Assembly: GCA_964541895.1 (NCBI GenBank)
Contig: CAZISM010000008.1
Location: forward strand, 1-64,000
DNA from: CAZISM01 sp964541895
GTDB taxonomy: Bacteria; Zhuqueibacterota; Zhuqueibacteria; Residuimicrobiales; Residuimicrobiaceae
DNA: 64,000 bases
Direction of reading: 5' to 3'
Below the pieces are notes generated by a model. It saw only the letters and a list, made by a program, of their open reading frames with translations, made no database searches and was not told where the DNA came from. Positions within the stretch are counted from its first letter, which is position 1. Each line of letters opens with the position of its first letter. Positions 52,851-62,721 of this stretch are shown one piece after another. The position numbers and the translations under genes are program-made.

Positions 52851-53299
52851 ACTCTGGAGTGTTCCGTCACATCGACATTCAAGCGATGGTAAGCCACCGG
52901 ATTGACCGGCCAATCCTGCTCGAGCTGGTGCACGGTGAGCTGCGCCGGCAAAAAAGCTGGCCCAATTATCAAATTTCCATTTTTCTCATCGATGACCGCC
53001 AAATCCGTGCCTTAAAGGCGCGTTACTTTGGCATCCGCACATCCACAGATGTGATCTCCCTCAACTACACCACCGTGAAGGGATTTCTCGAAGGTGAAAT
53101 CCACATCAGCCTGGAGACTGCCCGTCGTCAGGCGAGAGAGTACCGCGTAACGGTGCAGGACGAGGTCCGCCGGCTGGCGGTGCACGGCCTTTTGCACCTG
53201 CTCGGTTATACCGACGACACCCTCGAGGAGCGGCGGATCATGGCTGATTTTGAAAGTGCTGCACTGGTGCGACTTAAAAAGCGCTTGACATTAATCTAA
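52847..53299 (+). CDS. ybeY: Endoribonuclease YbeY
   Basis: 150 aa zinc endonuclease for 16S rRNA 3'-end maturation and ribosome quality control. The site is His113-x3-His117 and then GYTDD with Asp123 in place of the third His of HGxLHLxGYDH, a form common in FCB bacteria. STDVISL (here TSTDVISLNY) is also conserved. It overlaps pgpH by 4 bp. A good promoter for the next gene lies inside its last codons. Confidence 0.93.
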   Translation: MNSGVFRHIDIQAMVSHRIDRPILLELVHGELRRQKSWPNYQISIFLIDDRQIRALKARYFGIRTSTDVISLNYTTVKGFLEGEIHISLETARRQAREYRVTVQDEVRRLAVHGLLHLLGYTDDTLEERRIMADFESAALVRLKKRLTLI

Positions 53300-53313
53300 A
53301 AAATGTATAGACT
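53285..53313 (+). promoter_or_regulatory. Sigma-70-like promoter overlapping the ybeY 3' end
   Basis: Perfect TTGACA at 53285-53290 and TAGACT at 53308-53313 (17-nt spacer); TATAGA at 53306-53311 is an alternative -10 with 15 nt. It is 30 bp before the membrane-protein ATG. Confidence 0.6.
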
Positions 53314-53342
53314 TAATAGAACTATTGTCGCAGAGGTGCACT

Positions 53343-54515
53343 ATGCAAGCCCTACGATTTGATGTTCGTGATCTGTTGCTCGCCCCGCGGCTGGCGTTCA
53401 GCCTTCAGCGTATGTGGATTCAGTTCCTGGGCCTGGGTGCAGGGTATGTGTTATATCTGATCTTGACCTATCTTGGTTTTCTCTTTTCCGGCTTTACCTT
53501 TGCAGAGGTTTGGGCGTATTTCGGTTTGCTGCCCTGTCTGTTCGCCTGTTCCGGCAGCGTGTCCTGGATCGGCTGGTTCTTTTACAGTCTGGCCTCTCTG
53601 GCCCTTTTTGTCGCTTTCCTGATGACCAACACCGCTGTCGGTCGTGCGGCTTATATGGCCATGAAAGGGCAGCCCTTCTATTCCTGGCGGGAAGCCATGG
53701 CGTTTGCCGCCCGCAAGTGGGCCTCTGTCGTCATGGCACCAGCCTCGCTGCTCACGCTGGTCGGCCTGGTAGTGTTGGCCGGTTTATGTGTAGGTCTTTT
53801 GGGAAAAATTCCCTATATTGGTACCTTGGGTGTGTCTTTTGTAACCGTCATTTGGTTTCTCGCCGCTCTTTTTTTGCTGTATATGCTCATGGTTCTGCTG
53901 GTTTCGATCTGGCTGGCGCCGGCTATCATCGCCACTTCCGATGAAGATGCGTTTGAAGTGGTATTTCAGTCGTTTTCGCTCACCTGGTCGCAACCGTGGC
54001 GGATTCTTGGCTATCAGATGCTGGCTGTCTTTCAGGCTTTGCTGTCCCTGACGATAATGGCGATTCTGGGCAAGGGCGCGGTCCTGATCATGAATAGTTT
54101 ACTGGCGGCCGCCATGGGGGCGCCCTACCTCTCCCTGGCCCATAACGGTTTGGCATTGCTGTACGATGCGCTGGCCGCTGCGCGGGAACTGGTTCAGGCG
54201 GCGTATGGATCGTTATGCCAGTTTGTCTATTTTTCGAAATCGTATCAGCATCCTGATTTTGCCAACATGCCGCCGACCATGGTATGGTCGTCCTGGCTGT
54301 ATGCGGCTAACGTATTGTTCGTAATCGGCTGGATTCTTGCCTATGGCTTTGCAACCTATGCGGTAGGCAACGTTTTGTCTTATTTGTCGTTGCGCAAACG
54401 CAAGGACGGGGAAAATCTCCTCGAGCGCCATGACAAGGAGGAAGAACTGGACGAATCCGGGGAGGAGTCGACGGCGCCGGAGGGGGCTGGCGAACAGGCG
54501 GGCGCGCGTTCCTGA
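53343..54515 (+). CDS. Multi-pass membrane protein, unknown function
   Basis: 390 aa. The ATG at 53343 has AGAGGTG upstream; a TTG at 53325 is less likely. About seven hydrophobic segments run from residue 30 to 345 (LGLGAGYVLYLILTYLGFLF, FYSLASLALFVAFLM, ASLLTLVGLVVLAGLCVGLL, FLAALFLLYMLMVLLVSIWL among them). A conserved-looking cytoplasmic segment is ATSDEDAFEVVFQSFSLTWS. The tail (about 350-390) is acidic and low complexity. I do not recognise the family; the general pattern is of DUF-type permease-like or envelope proteins. It has its own promoter and is followed by a cold-shock protein gene. Confidence 0.8.
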   Translation: MQALRFDVRDLLLAPRLAFSLQRMWIQFLGLGAGYVLYLILTYLGFLFSGFTFAEVWAYFGLLPCLFACSGSVSWIGWFFYSLASLALFVAFLMTNTAVGRAAYMAMKGQPFYSWREAMAFAARKWASVVMAPASLLTLVGLVVLAGLCVGLLGKIPYIGTLGVSFVTVIWFLAALFLLYMLMVLLVSIWLAPAIIATSDEDAFEVVFQSFSLTWSQPWRILGYQMLAVFQALLSLTIMAILGKGAVLIMNSLLAAAMGAPYLSLAHNGLALLYDALAAARELVQAAYGSLCQFVYFSKSYQHPDFANMPPTMVWSSWLYAANVLFVIGWILAYGFATYAVGNVLSYLSLRKRKDGENLLERHDKEEELDESGEESTAPEGAGEQAGARS

Positions 54516-54604
54516 CCGGCTCTATCATATCCGGTCCTGCTCAAATTTATTTCCGGCCTGCTGTAATTCCGTTACGCAAACCACTGCGTTGGGAGGTAAT
54601 TGTA

Positions 54605-54808
54605 ATGTTGAAAGGCGTTATCAAAAACTGGGACAACGCTAAAGGTTGGGGCTTTATCGTTACATCGGAAGAAGAAGATCTTTTTTTTCATGTCAGCGAC
54701 CTTGATATTACTTTAAAACCAAATGAAGTTCGGGCGGGGATGGTGGTCAAATTCGATGTTCGCCAGGACATGAAAGGGGCTAAAGCCGTCAGGGTGCGCA
54801 GGGCGTAA
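54605..54808 (+). CDS. Cold-shock domain protein
   Basis: 67 aa, a single OB-fold CSD. RNP1 is KGWGFIV and RNP2 is DLFFHVSD, and the start MLKGVIKNWDNAKGWG is typical although the usual KWFN is KNWDN. It binds single-stranded RNA or DNA as an RNA chaperone. GGGAGG lies 8 nt upstream. It may be cold-induced, but no cold-box was recognised in the 89-bp upstream region. Confidence 0.93.
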   Translation: MLKGVIKNWDNAKGWGFIVTSEEEDLFFHVSDLDITLKPNEVRAGMVVKFDVRQDMKGAKAVRVRRA

Positions 54809-54845
54809 CGCGGTGCATTGAAAGCAGAGGAAAAGCGATTCTGGA

Positions 54846-56132
54846 ATGCCTGAACTCTTTGTAAAGCTTAACGATCAGCAGGCAAGACCTTACTCCATTT
54901 CGGAACTTCGCAAACTGGCTGTCAACGGAGAATTCAGTCAGGAAGATCTGGTTTTCAGCGAAGATACGCAAGAATGGGTGAAAGCGGCGAACATGAGCGA
55001 GCTGAAGCGTCTTTTTTTGGCGCCTGAGGTTCAAACGACACCGCGCACGGTCTTTGCCGTAGGTGGAGGCAAGGGTGGTGTGGGTAAAACCGTGCTGACC
55101 GCTTCCATAGGAATTGGGCTCGCTACCCTGGGCAACCAGGTAGTCATCGTCGATGCGGATCTGGGTGGGGCCAACCTGCACACCTGCATGGGCATTCTCG
55201 AGCCGGAGTATACTTTTTACCATTTTTACACGCTGCAGAAAGAGACGCTGGCGGACATTATGCTGGATACGCCGGTGGAAAACCTCAAGCTCATCAGCGG
55301 CGCCTGCGGGACCCTGGGGCTGGCCAACCCCCGCTACTCGCAAAAATTGCGATTCATCAATGAGCTGCGGCGGGTGCAGGCGGACTATGTGCTTTTGGAT
55401 CTTGGCGCCGGCTCTTCGTTCAACGTCATTGACTTTTTTGTTGCTGCCGATCAGGGGATCGTCGTCACCACCCCGGAGCCCATGGCCATTCAGGAGACCT
55501 TCAATTTCCTCAAAATTGCGGTGATGCGCAAGCTCATGCGCCATTTCAAGAACCGGCCGGATATTTCTCTGCTGTTTGATCAGGACACCTTTGCCGAACA
55601 CAGCCGGCTCAACGCCTCTTTTGATGAAGTGGCCAGGCAAATCCGCGCCATCGACGCCTCGGCCGGCGATGAAGCGCAGCGCCTGCTGGCGGCGTTCAAG
55701 CCGTCTCTGATTCTGAACATGGTGCACAGCCAGGAAGAGGTCAAAGAAGGGGTGGCCCTGGCGACCGCGGTGGAGGAGCTGCTTTCGATCAAACTGAATT
55801 TTCTCGGCTATATCGATTACGACGAAAGCGTACGCCAGGCCGTAAAAGAGCTGCGGCCCTTTATGATTGATAATCCCAAATCCAAGGCGTCCAAAAGTCT
55901 GGCGCGGCTGATCTCTGTCGGCCTGCTCGGTCAATCCGGCTGGAAGGGCTTTATGGATCGGCGCAAAGTGCTGAAACAGGCCGGCGAAGAGGCCAAAAGC
56001 TATCCCATCAACCAGATTAAGGAAAGCGAAACCATTTGTTCCGTGCAGTGCTTTTACTGGGGGGATTGTGAATACCAAAACGGCGGCTATCCCTGCCCCG
56101 TTCGGCATCTCGATCCGATTTTCCGGCGATGA
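54846..56132 (+). CDS. GYF_2-MinD/ParA-like ATPase fusion with C-terminal Cys cluster
   Basis: 428 aa. Residues 1-58 match a GYF_2 (DUF4339) protein-binding domain (ARPYSISELRKLAVNGEF, TQEWVKAANMSELKRLF). Residues 68-370 are a MinD/FlhG-like P-loop ATPase: GGGKGGVGKT with signature Lys76 and Lys81, VIVDADLGGANLH and VLLDLGAGSSFNVIDFF. The last 30 residues hold Cys398-x3-Cys402-x5-Cys408-x8-Cys417, likely a metal or iron-sulfur site. MinD/FlhG ATPases position cell-envelope structures. GYF_2 could dock a partner. No flagellar or Min genes are adjacent. It has its own terminator. Confidence 0.88.
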   Translation: MPELFVKLNDQQARPYSISELRKLAVNGEFSQEDLVFSEDTQEWVKAANMSELKRLFLAPEVQTTPRTVFAVGGGKGGVGKTVLTASIGIGLATLGNQVVIVDADLGGANLHTCMGILEPEYTFYHFYTLQKETLADIMLDTPVENLKLISGACGTLGLANPRYSQKLRFINELRRVQADYVLLDLGAGSSFNVIDFFVAADQGIVVTTPEPMAIQETFNFLKIAVMRKLMRHFKNRPDISLLFDQDTFAEHSRLNASFDEVARQIRAIDASAGDEAQRLLAAFKPSLILNMVHSQEEVKEGVALATAVEELLSIKLNFLGYIDYDESVRQAVKELRPFMIDNPKSKASKSLARLISVGLLGQSGWKGFMDRRKVLKQAGEEAKSYPINQIKESETICSVQCFYWGDCEYQNGGYPCPVRHLDPIFRR

Positions 56133-56148
56133 GCGGGGAGATTTTTCT

Positions 56149-56176
56149 TTTACATTAACAATATTTTAAGTATAAT
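56149..56176 (+). promoter_or_regulatory. Sigma-70-like promoter before ktrB
   Basis: TTTACA at 56149-56154 and perfect TATAAT at 56171-56176 with a 16-nt spacer. Predicted start about 56183 falls inside the terminator hairpin that closes the previous gene. Confidence 0.6.
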
Positions 56177-56213
56177 AAAAGGTGAACATACTCTGCCGTG
56201 TTCACCTTTTTTT
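56177..56213 (+). terminator. Rho-independent terminator after the GYF_2-MinD gene
   Basis: 12-bp stem AAAAGGTGAACA/TGTTCACCTTTT (56177-56188 with 56199-56210), 10-nt loop and a T-run to 56213. It ends the GYF_2-MinD transcript and overlaps the likely ktrB transcript start. Confidence 0.88.
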
Positions 56214-56236
56214 GTTCACCGGACGACCAGACACGT

Positions 56237-57598
56237 ATGAATATCCTGATCACATTCTGGAAACACAGCACGCGTAAAATTTACCCACCCCAGCTATTGG
56301 CGGCCAGTTTTTTTCTGCTCATATTGAGCGGCGGTTTTGTCTTATCCCTGCCGATCAGTGCGGTCAATAAAGTGTCGTTCGTGGATGCGCTGTTTCTCTC
56401 CACTTCGGCGACCTGTGTGACCGGACTGGCGCCGGTGGACATCGGCACGGAATTGACGACGTTCGGGCAGGTGGTGCTGTTGATCCTGATCCAGGTCGGC
56501 GGGCTGGGCTTTATGACCCTGTCCACATTTTTCGTCTACATTCTGGCCGGCCGGTTTTCCATCAGAGGCCGTGATCTGATCGAACAGAGCGTGGCCAGTC
56601 AGCCGTTGCCCTACCTGGGCAAGTTGCTGGTGTTTATCGTGATCGGCACTCTGCTCATCGAATCGATCGGTGGCCTGGTGCTCACCTTGCGCTTTATGCA
56701 GCACTATCCGCCGGGCCGGGCCGCTTATTTGGGATTTTTTCACGCCGTTTCAGCGTTCTGTAATGCGGGTTTTTCCCTGTTTCCGGATAATCTCATGTCG
56801 TTCCGGCAGGATGTCCTGATCAACGCCACCATCATGACCTTGATCGTGCTCGGCGGCCTGGGATTTTGGGTGATTTATGATTTGAAGAATATCAGGCGCG
56901 GCTTTCACCGTCTGACCGTGCATACAAAAATCGTTTTGACGACCTCGCTCGGTCTGATCGTTGCCGGCACGGCCTTTATCGCCTTTTTTGATTGGCAGCG
57001 AACGCTGGCTGCTGATTCCATTCCGGCAAAATTGATGGCGGCCGCTTTCCAATCGGTTACGGCGCGCACCGCCGGCTACAACACGCTTGCCATTGGCGAC
57101 ATGAGCCACGGCTCCATCCTCGTGCTCATGTTGCTGATGGGTATCGGCGCTTCGCCGGGTTCGTGCGGCGGCGGCATCAAAACATCCACCTTTGCGGTTC
57201 TGCTGGCGGCGGTCTTTTCCCGCTTGCACGATCAGCGACAGGTGCGTTTGTACCATCGCGGCGTGCCGGAGGCCATTATCTCAAAAGCGATGGGCATTGT
57301 ATTTTTCTGGCTGGCCGCGGTCATCTTTTCCGTGATGATCCTTCTGGTGACCGAGGCGAACGTGCGGGAGCCGTTCGCGAGCTCGCTGCTGGTGCAGGTG
57401 TTTTTTGAATCCTTGTCGGCCATCGGCACCGTGGGCCTGAGTATGGGGATCACGCCGTTGTTGAGCGGGGCGGGGAAAACGGTCATTATCCTGCTCATGT
57501 ACATCGGCCGTATCGGCCCCATCACGCTGGCGGTGGTCATTGCGCGCAACCGGACGGCCAATTACCGCTTTGCAGAAGAGAAAATCATTGTCGGATGA
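56237..57598 (+). CDS. ktrB: Potassium uptake channel subunit KtrB (TrkH family)
   Basis: 453 aa, four M-P-M repeats of a K+ channel. Filter-like loops include TSATCVTGLAPVD, SAFCNAGFSLFPDN, SVTARTAGYNTLAI and ESLSAIGTVGLSMG, each with the conserved Gly. The second-half GSCGGGIKTSTFAVL is the usual gating-loop/helix region. Start ATG 56237 gives MNILITFWKHSTRKIYPPQL. Followed by ktrA 31 bp later, which regulates it by nucleotide binding. Function is K+ uptake and osmotic adaptation. Confidence 0.95.
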   Translation: MNILITFWKHSTRKIYPPQLLAASFFLLILSGGFVLSLPISAVNKVSFVDALFLSTSATCVTGLAPVDIGTELTTFGQVVLLILIQVGGLGFMTLSTFFVYILAGRFSIRGRDLIEQSVASQPLPYLGKLLVFIVIGTLLIESIGGLVLTLRFMQHYPPGRAAYLGFFHAVSAFCNAGFSLFPDNLMSFRQDVLINATIMTLIVLGGLGFWVIYDLKNIRRGFHRLTVHTKIVLTTSLGLIVAGTAFIAFFDWQRTLAADSIPAKLMAAAFQSVTARTAGYNTLAIGDMSHGSILVLMLLMGIGASPGSCGGGIKTSTFAVLLAAVFSRLHDQRQVRLYHRGVPEAIISKAMGIVFFWLAAVIFSVMILLVTEANVREPFASSLLVQVFFESLSAIGTVGLSMGITPLLSGAGKTVIILLMYIGRIGPITLAVVIARNRTANYRFAEEKIIVG

Positions 57599-57629
57599 AT
57601 CGGCGTCCATCTGAAGGAATGAAGATGCT

Positions 57630-58283
57630 ATGAGATCCTTTGCCATTATCGGGCTTTCCAGTTTCGGCTATTTTCTCGCCAAATCGCTGGCCGAAAGCGG
57701 CCATCGTATTATGACGATCGATATCAACGAAGACAAGATCGAAAAGATCCGCAACCATGTGGATCGGGCCGTGATCGCCGATGCCACCGACCGGGACACC
57801 CTGCAGTCTCTGGGCCTGCAGGAATTCGATATGGTGGTGGTCAGCCTGGGCGATAAAATCGACGCCAGCATTCTCGTGGTCCTCTACCTGCGTGAACTGA
57901 AAGTAAAACAGATTATCGCCAAAGCGTTGACCGAAGATCACGGAAAAATACTCGACATCATCGGCGCTACCCGGGTCATTTTCCCGGAGCGCGATGAAGC
58001 GTACCGACTGGCGAAAACCATGGAAAGCGATTTTCTCCTCGATACCATTCCTCTGACCGATGGCATCAGTATCATAGAAATCGGCCCGCCGGAGCCCTGG
58101 CTGGGCAAAACTCTGGGTCAACTGGATTTGCGCAATCGGTATGGCGTGCTGGTACTGATGGTCAAAGAGCTGATCCCGGAAAAAGTGGTGCTGATACCCA
58201 CAGCAGACCAGCTGATCAAGGACAGTGATATCCTCATCCTCATGGGCAAGGATGAAGATCTGGCCAAAATCAGAAATTTGTAG
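57630..58283 (+). CDS. ktrA: KtrA-type RCK regulatory subunit
   Basis: 217 aa RCK protein: N-terminal TrkA-N Rossmann fold with GLSSFGYFLAKSLAE and the acidic TIDINEDK ribose-binding end, ADATDRDTLQSLGLQEFD, then a C-terminal TrkA-C domain (about 135-217, IIEIGPPEPWLGKTLGQLDL). It gates KtrB with ATP/ADP, and the C domain may bind c-di-AMP, which would fit the PgpH gene in the window. Followed by the Hsp20 gene 8 bp later. Confidence 0.94.
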   Translation: MRSFAIIGLSSFGYFLAKSLAESGHRIMTIDINEDKIEKIRNHVDRAVIADATDRDTLQSLGLQEFDMVVVSLGDKIDASILVVLYLRELKVKQIIAKALTEDHGKILDIIGATRVIFPERDEAYRLAKTMESDFLLDTIPLTDGISIIEIGPPEPWLGKTLGQLDLRNRYGVLVLMVKELIPEKVVLIPTADQLIKDSDILILMGKDEDLAKIRNL

Positions 58284-58291
58284 GAGGTGGC

Positions 58292-58741
58292 ATGGCGATA
58301 CAACTCATCCGTATCGTACGCGAGCGGGCTGATCAGGGATCGCGCTCGGATCGTCAGGCGCGATGTTTTTTCTGTACCGGAGAAGGAGATGTGTATAGCG
58401 CGCAATGGGAACCGAACACGGACATCATGGAGTGCCAGGATTGCGTCCTCATTCGCGTCGAGCTGCCGGGTATCGGGCGTGATGACGTTTCGATACATCT
58501 GAAAAACGGCCGTTTGGAAATTCGCGGTGTACGACGCGAAAATCGACCGGGTGACCCGGTCCATTATCACCAGATGGAAATCGCCAAAGGCCCTTTTCTG
58601 AAGGTGATCGCCATACCGGAAGACATTGAGCACAACGAGATCGCCGCTGTACTGTCGGAGGGCATTCTGGATATCAGAATATCCAAGGCCAACGCGGTGA
58701 TAGAAATTCCGGTGTCGGTGAACAATGCGGAAACCAAATAG
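58292..58741 (+). CDS. Hsp20/alpha-crystallin small heat-shock protein with two CxxC knuckles
   Basis: 149 aa. AGGAGGTGG precedes the ATG. The alpha-crystallin domain runs about 48-140 (VLIRVELPGIGRDDVSIHL, GRLEIRGVRRENRPG, GPFLKVIAIPEDIEHNEI and AVLSEGILDIRI). The unusual part is the N terminus: Cys25-x2-Cys28 (CFFC) and Cys48-x2-Cys51 (CQDC) flank the first strand, like a zinc knuckle or redox pair. Common sHsps lack these. It is an ATP-independent holdase, placed directly before lon. Confidence 0.9.
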   Translation: MAIQLIRIVRERADQGSRSDRQARCFFCTGEGDVYSAQWEPNTDIMECQDCVLIRVELPGIGRDDVSIHLKNGRLEIRGVRRENRPGDPVHYHQMEIAKGPFLKVIAIPEDIEHNEIAAVLSEGILDIRISKANAVIEIPVSVNNAETK

Positions 58742-58757
58742 CAAGATGGGAGTGTAT

Positions 58758-61133
<2,376 letters not shown>

Positions 61134-61172
61134 CGCCCATCCGTTCAGCCTTGAGCCTAATCGGGACTTTGC

Positions 61173-62597
61173 ATGCAAAACCTGGAACAACACTACCTGC
61201 ATTATCGAGAAAGGTTATCAGCCGTCGGGCAGGAACATGTCTTGCGATTCTGGTCCACGCTGACGCCCGAACAAAAACAGCAGCTGCTGAATCAGCTGGC
61301 GAAACTCCAGATTGAGCAATTGGCCGAACAGGCCGAGCTGATCAAGGGCCGACGTCAATCCGCCGCCGTCTGCCTGGAGGGTCTGCAGCCGTATCCGGCC
61401 ATACCGGTTCCGCAGAGCGAAGCGGAACGGCAGCAGCATCGTGAAGCGGCACACGTCGGTGTTGAACTGTTGCGGCAGGGCAAGGTCGCTGTTCTGGTGG
61501 TCGCCGGCGGTCTGGGCACTCGACTGGGCTCGGAAGAACCCAAGGGCACTCTGGCCATCGGGCCGGTTAGCGGCCGCTCCCTTTTCCAGTTTCACAGCGA
61601 AAAAGTGGTCCGCCTCGGCTCGCGTTACGGGCGGCCGCTGCACTTTCTGCTGATGACGAGCGAGAGCAATCACAGCCGTACCGAGCTGTTTTTTCAGCAG
61701 CACCGCTTTTTCGGCCTCGAGCGCTCCCGCGTTACTTTTTTCTCCCAGTCCTCTCAACCCGCTTTTGACAACGAGGGCCGTATTCTGCTGAATGCGCCGC
61801 ATTCGCTGGCGCTGTCGCCGGACGGTCACGGCGGCCTGCTGCGGGCGTTGCAGCGCGACCAGATCATCGAGCGACTGATGCAGGACGGCGTCGAATACCT
61901 CTATTACTTTCAGGTGGATAACGTGCTCAGCCGCATTGCCGATCCGGTGTTCCTGGGATTCCATGTGCTGCACGGTTCAGAGATGTCCTCCAAATCGGTG
62001 GCCAAGCGCAACGCGGATGAAAAAGTGGGCGTCTTTTGCCTGTGCGACGGCCAGGCGGTGGTGAAAGAGTATTCCGAGTTTCCAGCCGAGCTGCGCCAGC
62101 AACAGGAGAGCGATGGCCGCCTGCGCTTCCGCGAAGGCAGCATCGCCATCCACATCTTCAGCCTTGCGTTCCTGCAGCGGCTGCAACAGTCCGGCATCAC
62201 CCTGCCCTACCATGTGGCTCATAAAAAAGTGCCCTGCATCGATGACCAGGGGCAGCTGCAGGAACCGGGTACGGAGAACGGTTATAAACTGGAGCAGTTC
62301 ATATTTGATGCTTTGCCTCATGCCCGCGCGAGCATGGTCATGCAGACGAGTCGCGAGGATGAATTCAGTCCGGTAAAGAACAATGAAGGCGTCGACTCGC
62401 CGGCCACGGCCAGACAGGCGATGTGCGATCTGTTCGGCCGGTGGGTGGAGCAGGCCGGAGGTTCCGTGCTCAGAGATTCACAACAGCATGTTGCCGTCAA
62501 CCTGGAGGTGCGACCTCTTTTCAGCCTTGATGCGGACGAGTTCGCAGCAAGGGTTCCGCACGGCATTCGCCTAAGCAGCGACCATCTTTTTGAATAA
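61173..62597 (+). CDS. UTP-dependent sugar-1-phosphate uridylyltransferase, eukaryotic UAP1-like
   Basis: 474 aa. GGLGTRLGSEEPKGTLAIGP is the nucleotide-binding signature of the UDPGP family (as in UAP1), and LFQFHSEKV, TSESNHSRTELFF, LNAPHSLALSPDGHGGLLRA, YFQVDNVL and KRNADEKVGVF follow in the expected order. Human UAP1 makes UDP-GlcNAc, so cell-wall/glycan precursor synthesis is likely. The C-terminal EDEFSPVKNNEGVDSP also matches UAP1. It is distinct from bacterial GlmU. It lies 39 bp after lon. Confidence 0.88.
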   Translation: MQNLEQHYLHYRERLSAVGQEHVLRFWSTLTPEQKQQLLNQLAKLQIEQLAEQAELIKGRRQSAAVCLEGLQPYPAIPVPQSEAERQQHREAAHVGVELLRQGKVAVLVVAGGLGTRLGSEEPKGTLAIGPVSGRSLFQFHSEKVVRLGSRYGRPLHFLLMTSESNHSRTELFFQQHRFFGLERSRVTFFSQSSQPAFDNEGRILLNAPHSLALSPDGHGGLLRALQRDQIIERLMQDGVEYLYYFQVDNVLSRIADPVFLGFHVLHGSEMSSKSVAKRNADEKVGVFCLCDGQAVVKEYSEFPAELRQQQESDGRLRFREGSIAIHIFSLAFLQRLQQSGITLPYHVAHKKVPCIDDQGQLQEPGTENGYKLEQFIFDALPHARASMVMQTSREDEFSPVKNNEGVDSPATARQAMCDLFGRWVEQAGGSVLRDSQQHVAVNLEVRPLFSLDADEFAARVPHGIRLSSDHLFE

Positions 62598-62721
62598 CAT
62601 CCGGGACTTGGCTGCTGTCCCTGCACCCAGAGGGCAGGGAGGAGGCGGGAGGGCCTGGCATTTTGTCATGGCAGCGATATCTGGTCAGGTGCAACGGATC
62701 AAACCGGTATGAATTAAAGCA

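Noticed and set aside
62618..62640. Hairpin TCCCTGC/GCAGGGA after the UAP1-like gene
   Set aside because: 7-bp stem with a 9-nt loop and no T-run; not enough to call a terminator.
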